Shown in pieces: positions 1 to 8,360 of a stretch of 64,000 nt of DNA. Position numbers and translations under genes: made by a program. How positions within the stretch are numbered: position 1 is the first letter of the stretch; each line of letters starts with the position of its first letter. Source of the stretch: an uncultured Eubacteriales bacterium (GTDB lineage Bacteria; Bacillota; Clostridia; Oscillospirales; CAG-382); the NCBI GenBank assembly GCA_900551295.1, contig URVJ01000001.1, positions 1-64,000 of the forward strand. Reading direction: 5' to 3'. The notes below the pieces were generated by a model. That model was not told where the DNA came from, did no database searches, and saw nothing but the letters and a program-made list of their open reading frames with translations.

Positions 1-2
1 AC

Positions 3-143
3 ACAGACTGTTTTCACTCCGCTGACGGCTGGGTCGTATGCGACGAAAAAACGGCAGATGTTTGTGAGAAAGATGAAATTCATCCCCCGACGAAAGATGA
101 GCTGTCGCAAAGAATTGCTGATACGCTTTGCGGCATGATCTGA
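3..143 (+). CDS. C-terminal end of an unidentified protein (partial)
   Basis: The window opens inside a reading frame that ends at TGA 141-143. The 46 visible residues are acidic and contain two Cys (DCFHSADGWVVCDE, then a Lys/Glu-rich tail ending TLCGMI). The other two forward frames are less protein-like, and a hairpin terminator follows 24 bases after the stop, which supports a real gene end. No family can be recognised from this fragment. Confidence 0.5.
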   Translation, partial: TDCFHSADGWVVCDEKTADVCEKDEIHPPTKDELSQRIADTLCGMI

Positions 144-166
144 CATTTTAAATTATAAAATAACTG

Positions 167-201
167 CCCGGCTGTGGTTTTTGTTGCCTCAGCCGGGTTT
201 T
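167..201 (+). terminator. Rho-independent terminator
   Basis: Stem CCCGGCTG (167-174) pairs with CAGCCGGG (190-197) and is followed by TTTT. It lies between a plus-strand gene end and the minus-strand coat gene. The A-rich flank on the other side may let it work for both strands. Confidence 0.75.
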
Positions 202-220
202 GTTACAGATTTTTGCGTTT

Positions 221-685
221 TTACTTTGCAAGATTTATCATGCTGTTTGCTTTCATATAGTCGTATACCTGCTTGCCGTGCTCCTGTTCCTCGGTCTGGA
301 TATGATTTAAGAGCTTACGGCAGTTTTCATCATCAAATTCAAAAATACAGGTATCATAGAGCGCTGACGCGTGCTTTTCGCCGTTGAGGACGTCGGTGCA
401 TAAATAGCAGTCGCTTTCCTTGTCGGGCGTTGAATCGGTGGTATAGGTTGCGGCAAATGTCGGTTCAGCCTTCTGTGAAGCTGCGGCAGGAGCAGGAGGG
501 TTTCCTGATTCGATCTGTTCAAGCGTTTGCAGATGTTCTTTTTCCTGTGTGGCAATCGACGAAAACAAATTCTTGAGCTGCGCGTCTTTTGCGCATGATG
601 AGTGCTTGGTGTATTTGTCGATACAGAGCTGTTCTTCGTTTTTTAGATCCTTTAAAAGATCCGTTTCTTTTTGAGTAAGCTGCAT
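221..685 (-). CDS. Spore coat protein, CotF/ferritin-like
   Basis: A 154-residue protein with two alpha-helical halves rich in Glu, His and Cys, joined by an Ala/Pro/Ser linker at about residues 62-80. The first half begins LTQKETDLLKDLKNEEQLC and carries the TQEKEHLQTLE helix. The second carries EEQEHGKQVYDYM. This matches the clostridial spore coat F-type family, which has a ferritin-like helical fold. The family role is in the spore coat; a metal-binding role is only inferred from the E-x-x-H pairs. The start is set by GAGGTGA six bases upstream, which sits inside an inverted repeat (see 692-722). It is 55 bp downstream of greA on the same strand, so it may be read from that transcript or from an unseen sporulation promoter. 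Confidence 0.75.
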   Translation of the reverse strand: MQLTQKETDLLKDLKNEEQLCIDKYTKHSSCAKDAQLKNLFSSIATQEKEHLQTLEQIESGNPPAPAAASQKAEPTFAATYTTDSTPDKESDCYLCTDVLNGEKHASALYDTCIFEFDDENCRKLLNHIQTEEQEHGKQVYDYMKANSMINLAK

Positions 686-691
686 AAAAAA

Positions 692-722
692 TCACCTCGC
701 AGTTATTGTTAGCCGGAGGTGA
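692..722 (-). promoter_or_regulatory. Possible RBS-sequestering hairpin
   Basis: On the minus strand the coat gene's ribosome binding site GAGGTGA (complement of 692-698) is perfectly complementary to TCACCTC 17 bases upstream (complement of 716-722). In the mRNA this 7-bp stem would hide the Shine-Dalgarno. Whether it forms or matters is inference. Confidence 0.4.
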
Positions 723-740
723 GAAAAATATTCGTGTTTG

Positions 741-1238
741 TCATCTAAGCGCTATTGTTTCGTCGTCAACGCCTTTTTCAATGGAAACGATTTTCACATA
801 GTAGCTGTAACTCGGATTTACGGTTATGAGCACGCGCTCTCCTATTTTTTTGCCGGCAAGCGCTTTCCCTGCCGGCGATTCAATACTTATGCGGTTTTCC
901 ATGACCTCCGCACGCATTGTTGTTACTATCTGATATGTTTCTTCTTCGTTATCCTCTTCAATGAATACCGTAACTTTGTCAAAAAGACCGACGGTGTTTT
1001 CGTCCGAGTTTGTTTCAACGACTTCCGCCGTCTTTATCATGTTCTGAAGAAATCTTATACGCCGCTCGTTTGCGTTTTTCTCCTGCTTTGCTATATGATA
1101 CTCTGCGTTTTCGCTCAGATCTCCGAAAGCGCGTGTACGGACAACCTCTTTTAAAAGTTTAGGTCTGAGTTCCGTAATGCGGTATTCGATCTCCTCTTTC
1201 ATTTTCTTTATATCGACTTCGGTGAGCTTATTGTTCAT
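741..1238 (-). CDS. greA: Transcription elongation factor GreA
   Basis: A 165-residue GreA/GreB family factor that rescues backtracked RNA polymerase by stimulating transcript cleavage. An N-terminal coiled coil (about 1-80) carries the acidic-tip region FGDLSENAEYH. The C-terminal FKBP-like domain carries the SIESPAGKALAGKKIGE signature. Length is normal. GAAGGAAG lies just upstream of the ATG. It follows bioY by 24 bp on the same strand and probably shares its promoter. Confidence 0.93.
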   Translation of the reverse strand: MNNKLTEVDIKKMKEEIEYRITELRPKLLKEVVRTRAFGDLSENAEYHIAKQEKNANERRIRFLQNMIKTAEVVETNSDENTVGLFDKVTVFIEEDNEEETYQIVTTMRAEVMENRISIESPAGKALAGKKIGERVLITVNPSYSYYVKIVSIEKGVDDETIALR

Positions 1239-1262
1239 ATATAACGCTTCCTTCTGTTAAAT

Positions 1263-1817
1263 TCAGTCAAGTTTAACTCTCATGCTTACGGCTTTTGCGA
1301 CAATAAACGCCACAATAAGCTTTATTGCGTCGGGAATAAGGTAAGGAAAAACACAGGCGCTGAGGGCCGCAAGAATCGTTATATGTCTGCTCGTTGCAGT
1401 GTATACGTACACGTACCACATTGTTCCGAAAGTATAGCAAATCGCAAGTCCGAACAACAGAGAAACAGCCTGCGAGAATATATTTTTGGTGAAAACATAA
1501 GTAATAAACGAATATGTCAGCGGAATCAGGAGAAAACCGAATATGTAGCCGCCCGTTGTTCCGATGAGCGCCGAAATACCGCTGCGGAAACCGGAAAATA
1601 CCGGGACACCGACCGCGCCTAAGAGTATGTACAGAGCAACAGCCGCAAAAGAACGTTTTCCGCCCAATATCAGCGTTGCCGTAAATACCGCAAAGGTCTG
1701 TAAAGTAAAGGGAATAATGCTCGGTACGGAGATCCATGAACATACTGCTATTATAACCGCAAACATGGCGATATAAGCCATATCGCGTATTTTCTTTGAT
1801 GTAGTCGATTTTGTCAT
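1263..1817 (-). CDS. bioY: Biotin ECF transporter substrate-binding component BioY
   Basis: A hydrophobic protein of about 184 residues and six membrane segments. It has the BioY signatures VPSIIPFTLQTFAV, LGAVGVPVFSGF and TTGGYIFGFLL. BioY is the membrane S component that captures biotin and works with a shared EcfA/EcfA'/EcfT module. No such module is adjacent; the only ECF proteins here are at 19.8-23.1 kb. The frame is open 15 codons further upstream, but the ATG at 1817 has AGGAAT at the right distance, and the upstream codons overlap the promoter, so this start is preferred. Co-directional with greA. Confidence 0.92.
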   Translation of the reverse strand: MTKSTTSKKIRDMAYIAMFAVIIAVCSWISVPSIIPFTLQTFAVFTATLILGGKRSFAAVALYILLGAVGVPVFSGFRSGISALIGTTGGYIFGFLLIPLTYSFITYVFTKNIFSQAVSLLFGLAICYTFGTMWYVYVYTATSRHITILAALSACVFPYLIPDAIKLIVAFIVAKAVSMRVKLD

Positions 1818-1840
1818 TGCAATTCCTGCCTTTCCGCAAT

Positions 1841-1869
1841 ATTTTAGCACATACGTGTGCAAAATTCAA
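1841..1869 (-). promoter_or_regulatory. bioY promoter with dyad between -35 and -10
   Basis: On the minus strand TTGAAT (complement of 1864-1869), 17 bp, TAAAAT (complement of 1841-1846). The spacer is filled by the dyad GCACA-TACG-TGTGC (1847-1860), a good position for a repressor. A TTGTAAAC-like half-site lies further upstream at about 1889-1897. It recalls biotin operators but lacks a clear partner. From there to 2048 I see only AT-rich sequence. Confidence 0.6.
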
Positions 1870-2048
1870 TAACAGCTTATAAATGATTTTTGTAAACAAT
1901 GTTAATCTTTAATGAACGTGATTTTTGCATAAATTCGACATTTATGTATTTTTTGTAACCAACGCAGCTGTTTTTCTCCCAAAATGCATTACTTTTAATA
2001 CAGATTGTTAAAATGTGAAATGGAACGTTTTTATTTTTTCAAAAAATC

Positions 2049-2077
2049 TTGACAAAGAATAAAGCTTTTGCTAAAAT
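2049..2077 (+). promoter_or_regulatory. Sigma-A promoter of the T-box operon
   Basis: TTGACA (2049-2054), 17-bp spacer, TAAAAT (2072-2077). It is placed to transcribe the T-box leader that starts within about 30 bases. Confidence 0.85.
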
Positions 2078-2104
2078 AACTGAAAAGTTAAAAAGAAAAA
2101 CGCG

Positions 2105-2364
2105 TTATGAGCAAAAAGAGTAGCACGGAGAAATTCCAAAGAGAGCTGCCGTATGGTGCGAGGCAGTGAATAGTATTCGATGTGAAGTTCGTTTTGCCAG
2201 CAGTGTGCCGAAAATGAAAAGTAAGCGCAACGGGAGTGACCGTTATATCACCGAAGCAATGATTGTTGCTTTATTTGAGGCTTTGTCAATGATGACGAAG
2301 CGAAGCAGAGTGGTAACACGATTTAAGTTCGTCCCTGCAGTCGGTAAGACTCGGGGATTTTTTT
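2105..2364 (+). promoter_or_regulatory. T-box leader with antiterminator and terminator
   Basis: A typical T-box architecture. Stem I has GCAAAA (2111-2116) pairing with TTTTGC (2192-2197), an AGTA on the 5' side (2119-2122), and a GAGAG bulge before the CTGCC/GGCAG apical stem. A stem III-like hairpin GAAGCAA/TTGTTGCTT follows. The antiterminator is GCAG (2305-2308) with CTGC (2335-2338), ACG/CGT, and the bulge TGGT that pairs with tRNA ending ACCA. The competing terminator is TCCCT...GGGGA (2332-2357) plus seven T. After GAA at 2184-2186 the candidate specifier is TTC (2188-2190, Phe) or GTT (2187-2189, Val). Uncharged tRNA would switch on the downstream ABC transporter. Confidence 0.88.
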
Positions 2365-2420
2365 AGTTTATACGGCGCAAAAAGCGCATGATATAAAATA
2401 TAATAACGGAGGAAAAGAAA

Positions 2421-3380
2421 ATGAAAATCAAAAAGATTCTCGCACTCGCACTTTCACTTGCACTTGTAAGCATATCCCTCATATCCTGTTCGGGCGGACA
2501 GAAGAAATATGTTGTCGGTATTTCTCAGCTCGTCGCACACCCTGCGCTTGACGCAGCTACCCAGGGATTTGAGGATTATCTTAAAGAAGAATTCGGCGAC
2601 AATGTTGAGTTTGACTATCAGAATGCCGCAAACGATATTCCGATATGCACAACAATAGCAAACAACTTTGTTTCAAAGAAAGTTGACCTTATTATGGCTA
2701 ACGCAACTCCTGCACTTCAGGCTGCGGCAAACGCAACTCTTGAAATTCCGATTCTCGGCACATCAGTTACCGAATACAGCGTTGCGCTTAATCTTGACAA
2801 CTTCAACGGAACCGTCGGCGGTAACATCTCCGGCACAAGCGACCTTGCTCCTCTCGACGAACAGGCTCAGATGATACTCGATATCGTTCCCGATGCAAAG
2901 AATGTCGGTCTGCTTTACTGTTCCGCAGAACCTAACTCCGAATATCAGGTAAGCGTTGTAAAAAAGTACCTTGAAGATAAGGGACTTACCTGCACTGAGT
3001 ATAAGTTCTCCGACTCGAACGATGTAATTCAGGTAAGCGAACTTGCTGCAAACAACAGCGATGTACTTTATATTCCTACCGATAATACGGCAGCTTCCTG
3101 CGCAGAAACCATCAATAACGTAGTTCTCCCCAAGAAAGTACCGATAATCGCGGGCGAAGAGGGTATATGCTCCGGCTGCGGCGTTGCAACGCTTTCCATA
3201 AGCTACTACGAACTCGGTAAAGCTACCGGCAAGATGGCTGCAAAGATCCTCAAGGGTGAAGAAAAAGTTTCCGATATGGCGATAGAATACGATCCTAACC
3301 CTGTAAAGAAATATAATCCCGAAATTTGCGCAGAACTCGGAATTACCGTTCCGGACGATTACGTAGCGATAGGAGAATAA
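2421..3380 (+). CDS. ABC transporter substrate-binding lipoprotein (TrpX-type)
   Basis: A 319-residue extracytoplasmic solute receptor of the COG2984 type. The signal peptide is a Lys-rich start, a hydrophobic core and lipobox LISC at about residue 23. The mature part has two alpha/beta lobes, with family motifs such as AANDIPICTTIANNFV, GTSVTEY and PKKVPIIAGEEG. GGAGG precedes the ATG. It leads a three-gene ABC operon under a T-box. The family imports amino acids, often aromatic (TrpXYZ), so the substrate is probably the T-box amino acid. That assignment is inference. Confidence 0.87.
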   Translation: MKIKKILALALSLALVSISLISCSGGQKKYVVGISQLVAHPALDAATQGFEDYLKEEFGDNVEFDYQNAANDIPICTTIANNFVSKKVDLIMANATPALQAAANATLEIPILGTSVTEYSVALNLDNFNGTVGGNISGTSDLAPLDEQAQMILDIVPDAKNVGLLYCSAEPNSEYQVSVVKKYLEDKGLTCTEYKFSDSNDVIQVSELAANNSDVLYIPTDNTAASCAETINNVVLPKKVPIIAGEEGICSGCGVATLSISYYELGKATGKMAAKILKGEEKVSDMAIEYDPNPVKKYNPEICAELGITVPDDYVAIGE

Positions 3381-4280
3381 TTGCCGATGGGACTTCTAAA
3401 CGCACTTCCCGGAGCTGTCGCACAGGGCATTATCTGGGGCATAATGGCAATAGGCGTATATATTACGTTCAGAATACTTGATTTTGCCGACCTTACGGTA
3501 GACGGCTCTGTTTGTACCGGCGCTGCGGTCTGCGCGGTACTCATAACGTCCGGCTGGAATGTGTATGCGGCAATGCTTGTTTCCTTTGCGGTCGGTATGC
3601 TTGCGGGACTTCTTACGGGTGTGTTCCACACATTTATGGGAATACCGGCAATACTTTCCGGTATTCTGACGCAGCTTATACTCTGGTCTGTAAACCTTAA
3701 GATCATGGGTAAATCCAATATCGGTCTGAGCGCGCGCACATTCAATGTTCTCGTAACTCAGCTTAAGACCAACGCGACGCTCATAGTTCTTGCAATAGCA
3801 AGTATTCTTCTTATCGCAGCGCTGTACTGGTTCTTCGGAACGGAATTCGGTGCGTCCATAAGAGCGACGGGTAGCAATATTAACATGAGCCGCGCGCAGG
3901 GCATAAATACAGGACTTACAACAGTGTTCGCACTTGTTCTTTCAAACGGTATTGTTGCGTTTGCCGGAGCGCTGCTCGCACAGTATCAGGGCGCTGCTGA
4001 CATAAACATGGGCAAAGGCGCTATCGTTATAGGTCTTGCCGCCGTAATTATCGGTCAGGCTCTTGTATCGGTGTTTCCTAAGAACTTTGCCATAATGCTT
4101 TTCGGTGTTATCGTAGGCGGTATCGTATATTATGTTGTGTACCAGACCATTATATTCTTGGGACTCGATACAGACCTTCTGAAGATGCTTTCCGCTGTGG
4201 TAGTTGCGATATTCCTTGCGGTTCCGTACTGGAAGAAAAAAGTATTTTTAAAACCAAAGAACGTAAAGGAGGCGAAATAA
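3381..4280 (+). CDS. ABC transporter permease (TrpY-type, COG4120)
   Basis: A membrane permease of about 297-299 residues and 8-9 hydrophobic segments, related to branched-chain-type permeases. The motifs TFRILDFADLTVDGSV near the N terminus and FGASIRATGSNINMSRAQGI are typical of the family paired with COG2984 receptors. It begins directly at the receptor stop codon, either at TTG 3381 (five bases after AGGAG) or ATG 3387. The sequence does not settle which. It passes the substrate through the membrane using the ATPase encoded next. Confidence 0.87.
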   Translation: MPMGLLNALPGAVAQGIIWGIMAIGVYITFRILDFADLTVDGSVCTGAAVCAVLITSGWNVYAAMLVSFAVGMLAGLLTGVFHTFMGIPAILSGILTQLILWSVNLKIMGKSNIGLSARTFNVLVTQLKTNATLIVLAIASILLIAALYWFFGTEFGASIRATGSNINMSRAQGINTGLTTVFALVLSNGIVAFAGALLAQYQGAADINMGKGAIVIGLAAVIIGQALVSVFPKNFAIMLFGVIVGGIVYYVVYQTIIFLGLDTDLLKMLSAVVVAIFLAVPYWKKKVFLKPKNVKEAK

Positions 4281-4284
4281 GTCT

Positions 4285-5079
4285 GTGTTAAGGATAGAAA
4301 ACGTATATAAGACCTTCAATCCAGGCACCATTAATGAAAAGGTTGCGCTTAACGGCGTTAATCTTACATTGAACAAAGGCGATTTCGTCACCGTAATAGG
4401 CGGAAACGGAGCAGGAAAGAGTACGCTTCTGAATGCGGTATGCGGAGTTTGGAAACCAGACTCGGGCAAAATTATAATCGACGGCAGCGACGTTACTTCA
4501 ATGCCCGAATATAAGCGTGCAAAGTTTCTCGGACGTGTGTTCCAGGATCCCATGATGGGCACGGCTGCCGGTATGGAGATACAGGAAAACCTCGCGCTTG
4601 CGTCAAGACGAGGAAAAATGAGAGGTCTCGGCTGGAATATAACGCGTAAAGAAAAAGAGTATTATAAAGAAATACTTTCGCAGCTCGGTCTCGGACTTGA
4701 AAACAGACTGACAAGCAAGGTGGGACTTCTTTCCGGAGGTCAAAGACAGGCAGTAACGCTGCTTATGGCAACCATGAACAGTCCAAAGCTTCTGCTGCTC
4801 GACGAACATACCGCAGCGCTTGATCCTAAGACTGCCGCAAAGGTTCTTGAGCTTTCTGACAAGCTTATTTCCGAAAACAGTCTCACAACGCTTATGATTA
4901 CTCATAACATGAGAGACGCTATCAAGCACGGCAACAGACTTATAATGATGAACGCCGGAAAAGTAGTTGTTGACGTAAGCGGCGAGGAAAAGAAAAAGCT
5001 TACCGTAGAAGATCTGTTAAAGCTCTTCTCACAGGCAAGCGGAAGTGAGTTCAACAACGACAGGGCAATGCTCTCGTAA
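4285..5079 (+). CDS. ABC transporter ATP-binding protein (TrpZ-type, COG1101)
   Basis: A 264-residue ATPase with Walker A GGNGAGKST (about residue 40), signature LLSGGQRQ (about 149), Walker B LLLLDEHTAALDP (about 168) and the switch His in MITHNM. LDEHTAALDP is the form seen in this transporter family. The start is GTG 4285, after AAAGGAGG that overlaps the permease end. It is the last gene of the T-box operon, followed by a strong terminator. Confidence 0.9.
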   Translation: MLRIENVYKTFNPGTINEKVALNGVNLTLNKGDFVTVIGGNGAGKSTLLNAVCGVWKPDSGKIIIDGSDVTSMPEYKRAKFLGRVFQDPMMGTAAGMEIQENLALASRRGKMRGLGWNITRKEKEYYKEILSQLGLGLENRLTSKVGLLSGGQRQAVTLLMATMNSPKLLLLDEHTAALDPKTAAKVLELSDKLISENSLTTLMITHNMRDAIKHGNRLIMMNAGKVVVDVSGEEKKKLTVEDLLKLFSQASGSEFNNDRAMLS

Positions 5080-5098
5080 AAATTTCAAAACAAAAATT

Positions 5099-5144
5099 AA
5101 CAGCAAGTCTTGTACAATCGATGTGCCTGACCTGCTGTTTTTTT
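5099..5144 (+). terminator. Rho-independent terminator of the ABC operon
   Basis: AACAGCA (5099-5105) pairs with TGCTGTT (5133-5139), with inner GTC/GAC pairs, and ends in a run of seven T. It separates the operon from convergent recN. Confidence 0.8.
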
Positions 5145-5166
5145 ATTCGCGTCTTGTATGCGGATA

Positions 5167-6840
5167 TTATTCAGATGTGTTGTAAATCAATTCCCGCGCG
5201 GCTTTTTTTGCGGAGTCTGTGATGTTTATACCGGCAATAATGCGTGCCGTTTCTTCAATGCGCTGTTCCTCTCCGAGCGCGGTAACGCTTGTTACGGTGC
5301 TGTCGCCGTCGTCAAACTTTGAAACGAGAAAATGCGTCTTTGCGAGAGATGCGATCTGCGCCGAATGTGTGACGCAGAGAACCTGCGCATATTTTGCGGT
5401 CTGTAACAGCTTTACGCCGATTCTGCGTGAAGTTTTACCGGAAATACCCGTGTCAACTTCGTCGAAAATAAGAGTGTCAACGCCGTCCTTTTTTGCAAGT
5501 ACGCTCTTGATTGCAAGCATGAGTCTTGAAAGCTCGCCGCCGGAGGCTGTTTTACAGAGCGGCGTGAAATCCTGACCGGAGTTTGTGCGGACAAAAAACT
5601 CAATATCGTCTGCGCCGTCCCTTGAAAAAGGTTTGGTGTTAATTTGCACCTTGAATACGACCTTTGACATTTCAAGATATTCAAGTTCTTTTTGTATAAG
5701 CTCTTCCAAAAGCTTTGCCGAGTTTTGCCGCGATTCCGTAAGCAATTTTGCTGCTTTTTTGAGTTTTTCTCCTGAAATTCTCATGCGTCCGAGAAGTTCT
5801 TCCGAACGTTTGCCGGAATTCTGAAGTTCCGACAGCTCGGATTTTGCCTTTTCGAGATATTCTATCACATCGCTTTCGGCAGGGCCGTATTTTCTTTTTG
5901 CACGTGCAATGCCGTCAAGCTTCTGCTCGATTCTGTCGAGTGCCGCCGTAGGATCGGAAACAGGGGTATCAGCCATATCAAGAAGTGTTTCGCCTATGTC
6001 GTCAAGCTCGGAACGTATGGCGTTCAGCCTGTCTATGTACTCGTCGGCAATGTCCGACACTTTTGCAAGGCTGTTGAGCGCCTCAAGCGCTCTGTCTATA
6101 CATTCGCAGGCGGAAATGCCGTTTCCCGAACCGTTCAGATTATCATAGACTGTGTTTACGCACTTTGAAATTTTTTCGATGCCCGAAAGCAGTTTCTTTT
6201 CCTCAATAAGCTTGTCCTCATCGCCCTGTTTGATTTTGAGCGCCGATATTTCGTTTATCTGAAACTGCAATGTTTCTATTCTTCTTGCGTTTTCGCTCTC
6301 GTCTTTATTGATACTGTCGTATTCGCGCTTTAAGACACAGTATTCTTCAAAGGCTTTTTTGTAATTTTCAAGAATGTCCGAGTTTTCCGCAAAGCTGTCC
6401 AATATCGGACGGTGCTTTTCTTTAATCAGAAGTTCCTGATTGTCATGCTGTCCGTGAATGTTTATAAGAACCGTGCTTAGTTCGCGAAGAACAGCAAGAG
6501 GGAAGGTGCGGAAATTTATTTTGACGGTGTTTTTGCCGTCTGCGGTAAAGGTGCGCGAAATATACAGCCGACCGTCCTCGTCGACTGACAGATCGAGTTC
6601 CGAAAGCTTTGCGAGAGCCTTTGTTCCGACTGACGAGAATACCGCGTCAACTCTTGCCGATGTTTCGCCGTTTCTTATAAGCTCTCTCGAAACACGTGCG
6701 CCGCATAGCGCGCCTATCGAGTCTATAATAATGCTTTTTCCTGCACCCGTTTCTCCTGTGAATGCACAGAAAGAGTCCGAGAACGTTATGTCCAGACTCT
6801 TTATAAGCGCAATATTTTCAATGTGTATCGACTCAAGCAT
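5167..6840 (-). CDS. recN: DNA repair protein RecN
   Basis: A 557-residue SMC-like ATPase that gathers DNA ends at double-strand breaks. Walker A is FTGETGAGKSII near residue 30. A long coiled-coil middle (about 150-370) follows. The ABC signature is TASGGELSRLMLA and Walker B is TLIFDEVDTGISG, with the switch His in VTHSAQIASLA. Length and order are normal for the family. It sits at the end of tlyA-nadK-argR-recN, an order common in clostridia, 29 bp after argR. Confidence 0.96.
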   Translation of the reverse strand: MLESIHIENIALIKSLDITFSDSFCAFTGETGAGKSIIIDSIGALCGARVSRELIRNGETSARVDAVFSSVGTKALAKLSELDLSVDEDGRLYISRTFTADGKNTVKINFRTFPLAVLRELSTVLINIHGQHDNQELLIKEKHRPILDSFAENSDILENYKKAFEEYCVLKREYDSINKDESENARRIETLQFQINEISALKIKQGDEDKLIEEKKLLSGIEKISKCVNTVYDNLNGSGNGISACECIDRALEALNSLAKVSDIADEYIDRLNAIRSELDDIGETLLDMADTPVSDPTAALDRIEQKLDGIARAKRKYGPAESDVIEYLEKAKSELSELQNSGKRSEELLGRMRISGEKLKKAAKLLTESRQNSAKLLEELIQKELEYLEMSKVVFKVQINTKPFSRDGADDIEFFVRTNSGQDFTPLCKTASGGELSRLMLAIKSVLAKKDGVDTLIFDEVDTGISGKTSRRIGVKLLQTAKYAQVLCVTHSAQIASLAKTHFLVSKFDDGDSTVTSVTALGEEQRIEETARIIAGINITDSAKKAARELIYNTSE

Positions 6841-6869
6841 ATATGTGTCTCCTTTGAAAGAGCGTAAGT

Positions 6870-7346
6870 TTAACCCTTAATGCTCTTTGAAAGCTTTTTT
6901 GCAAAATCTTCGGCGTCATTCTCTGTCGCCATTACTATAAGTATCGTATCGTCACCGGCAACCGAACCTATTATTGTGGGAACGTCGAGCGCGTCTATCG
7001 CGGCGGCAGCCGCCTGAGCCATGCCGGCAAAGGTTTTTAGTACAACAATGTAACCGGCTCGGTTTATTTTTACTACGGCTTCGGAAAGTATGTTTCTGAA
7101 TTTGTTGCCGAGACGTGTGTCTATTTCGGTGTTGACGGAATTTGCAGCGTATTTATATTTCGTAAGCCGTCCGTGGCGTACACCCGTGCTTATCTTTACA
7201 AGACGCAGATCCTTAATATCGCGAGAAACGGTGGCCTGCGTTGCATTGTAACCGTTTTTTGCAAGGTACTGTGTCAGTTCCTCTTGGGTTTCAATGTCGT
7301 ATTTGCTTATGAGTTCAAGAATTTTCGACTGTCTCTGAGATTTCAT
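6870..7346 (-). CDS. argR: Arginine repressor ArgR
   Basis: A 158-residue hexameric regulator. The N-terminal winged helix (about 1-70) has SRQ-type repressor features: ILELISKYDIETQEEL, then NATQATVSRDIKDL. The C-terminal domain that binds arginine and forms trimers carries GSVAGDDTILIV. It represses arginine synthesis when arginine is plentiful; no target gene is in view. Pairing with recN is a conserved arrangement. No own promoter is obvious. Confidence 0.94.
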   Translation of the reverse strand: MKSQRQSKILELISKYDIETQEELTQYLAKNGYNATQATVSRDIKDLRLVKISTGVRHGRLTKYKYAANSVNTEIDTRLGNKFRNILSEAVVKINRAGYIVVLKTFAGMAQAAAAAIDALDVPTIIGSVAGDDTILIVMATENDAEDFAKKLSKSIKG

Positions 7347-7367
7347 ATTAAATCAGCTTTCCCGAAA

Positions 7368-8306
7368 TTATTTATCAAAAGAACTGTTTGCAATGCCCAT
7401 CTTGCGGTTTAACAGACTGTAAAAGTCTATATCTTTGAGCCGTATGAGCTTTGTGTAGTTCTGTGATTTTGTTATTCTTACAATGTCTCCGTCGTATATT
7501 GATTTTGCGCCGACACCGTCAACCGTGCAATATGCTTCGTTAAGTTTGTCCGCCGAAAAACGCACTTCTATTACCGACGAATCCGAAAAGACAATAGCAC
7601 CGGAATTTACGCACATATACGGGCAGACCGGAATTGCGCATATACACTCAAGTCTCGGATCAATTATCGGACCGCCTGCCGACATACAGTATGCGGTAGA
7701 ACCTGTAGGAGTTGAAATTACGATTCCGTCGGCACGGTAGGAAGTGATGTTTTTGCCGTCGCACATAAGTCCGAGTCCTGCCATACGTGAAACCGCGCCT
7801 TTTGAAATTACAATATCGTTGAGCGCGTTTGCAACAAATACGGTCTTTCCGGAACGGACTATCTCGGCTTTAAGCATCATTCGTCTGTCAATGGTGAGAT
7901 TCGGACACTTTTCGATTTCGTCGGCGGAACCTAACGAAAGAAGCGGTTTTATAAGATCAAATTCCGAACATTCAAGTTCCGCAATGTATCCGACGCGTCC
8001 GAGGTTTATGCCGAGAATATAAGTGCCGAAAGCCGCAGCTTTTTTTGCAATTTTAAGTATTGTTCCGTCTCCGCCGAACACAATGCATAACTGAGCTTTT
8101 CTGTACATCAGATATTCGGGGCAGTATTCAATGTTGAAGTCCGAAAGTACCGTTTCGGAAAGCGGAGGATTTCCGCCGTATGGATTTTTCAGACTTTCAG
8201 ACATCATAACGCGCACATTGTACTTTTTGAGCATTGTCAAAAGTTTTGCGGTGTTCTGAAGATTTTTGTCTTTGTTGGGATTTACCGTTACGGCGATTTT
8301 GAGCAT
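7368..8306 (-). CDS. nadK: NAD kinase
   Basis: A 312-residue enzyme that phosphorylates NAD to NADP. The GGDGT motif is in IVFGGDGTILKIA (about residue 77), the NE/D-like substrate region in FVANALNDIVI, and the conserved Gly-rich loop in DGIVISTPTGSTAY. Length is slightly above the usual 270-290. GGAGA precedes the ATG. It has its own promoter-like sequence (8361-8389) with a small hairpin in the leader, so it need not rely on tlyA read-through. Confidence 0.95.
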   Translation of the reverse strand: MLKIAVTVNPNKDKNLQNTAKLLTMLKKYNVRVMMSESLKNPYGGNPPLSETVLSDFNIEYCPEYLMYRKAQLCIVFGGDGTILKIAKKAAAFGTYILGINLGRVGYIAELECSEFDLIKPLLSLGSADEIEKCPNLTIDRRMMLKAEIVRSGKTVFVANALNDIVISKGAVSRMAGLGLMCDGKNITSYRADGIVISTPTGSTAYCMSAGGPIIDPRLECICAIPVCPYMCVNSGAIVFSDSSVIEVRFSADKLNEAYCTVDGVGAKSIYDGDIVRITKSQNYTKLIRLKDIDFYSLLNRKMGIANSSFDK

Positions 8307-8318
8307 AATACATCTCCG

Positions 8319-8338
8319 AAAAACAGCATAATATGCTG
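8319..8338 (-). promoter_or_regulatory. Small hairpin plus U-run in the nadK leader
   Basis: The palindrome CAGCATAATATGCTG (8324-8338) is followed on the minus strand by TTTTT. It gives a 5-bp stem just before the nadK ribosome binding site. It may be a weak terminator for tlyA read-through or an attenuator; this is inference. Confidence 0.35.
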
Positions 8339-8360
8339 CAAATTCTAACTTAATACATAT

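Noticed and set aside
1889..1906. Biotin repressor (BirA-like) operator upstream of bioY
   Set aside because: A TTGTAAAC half-site is present but no inverted partner lies at the expected distance.
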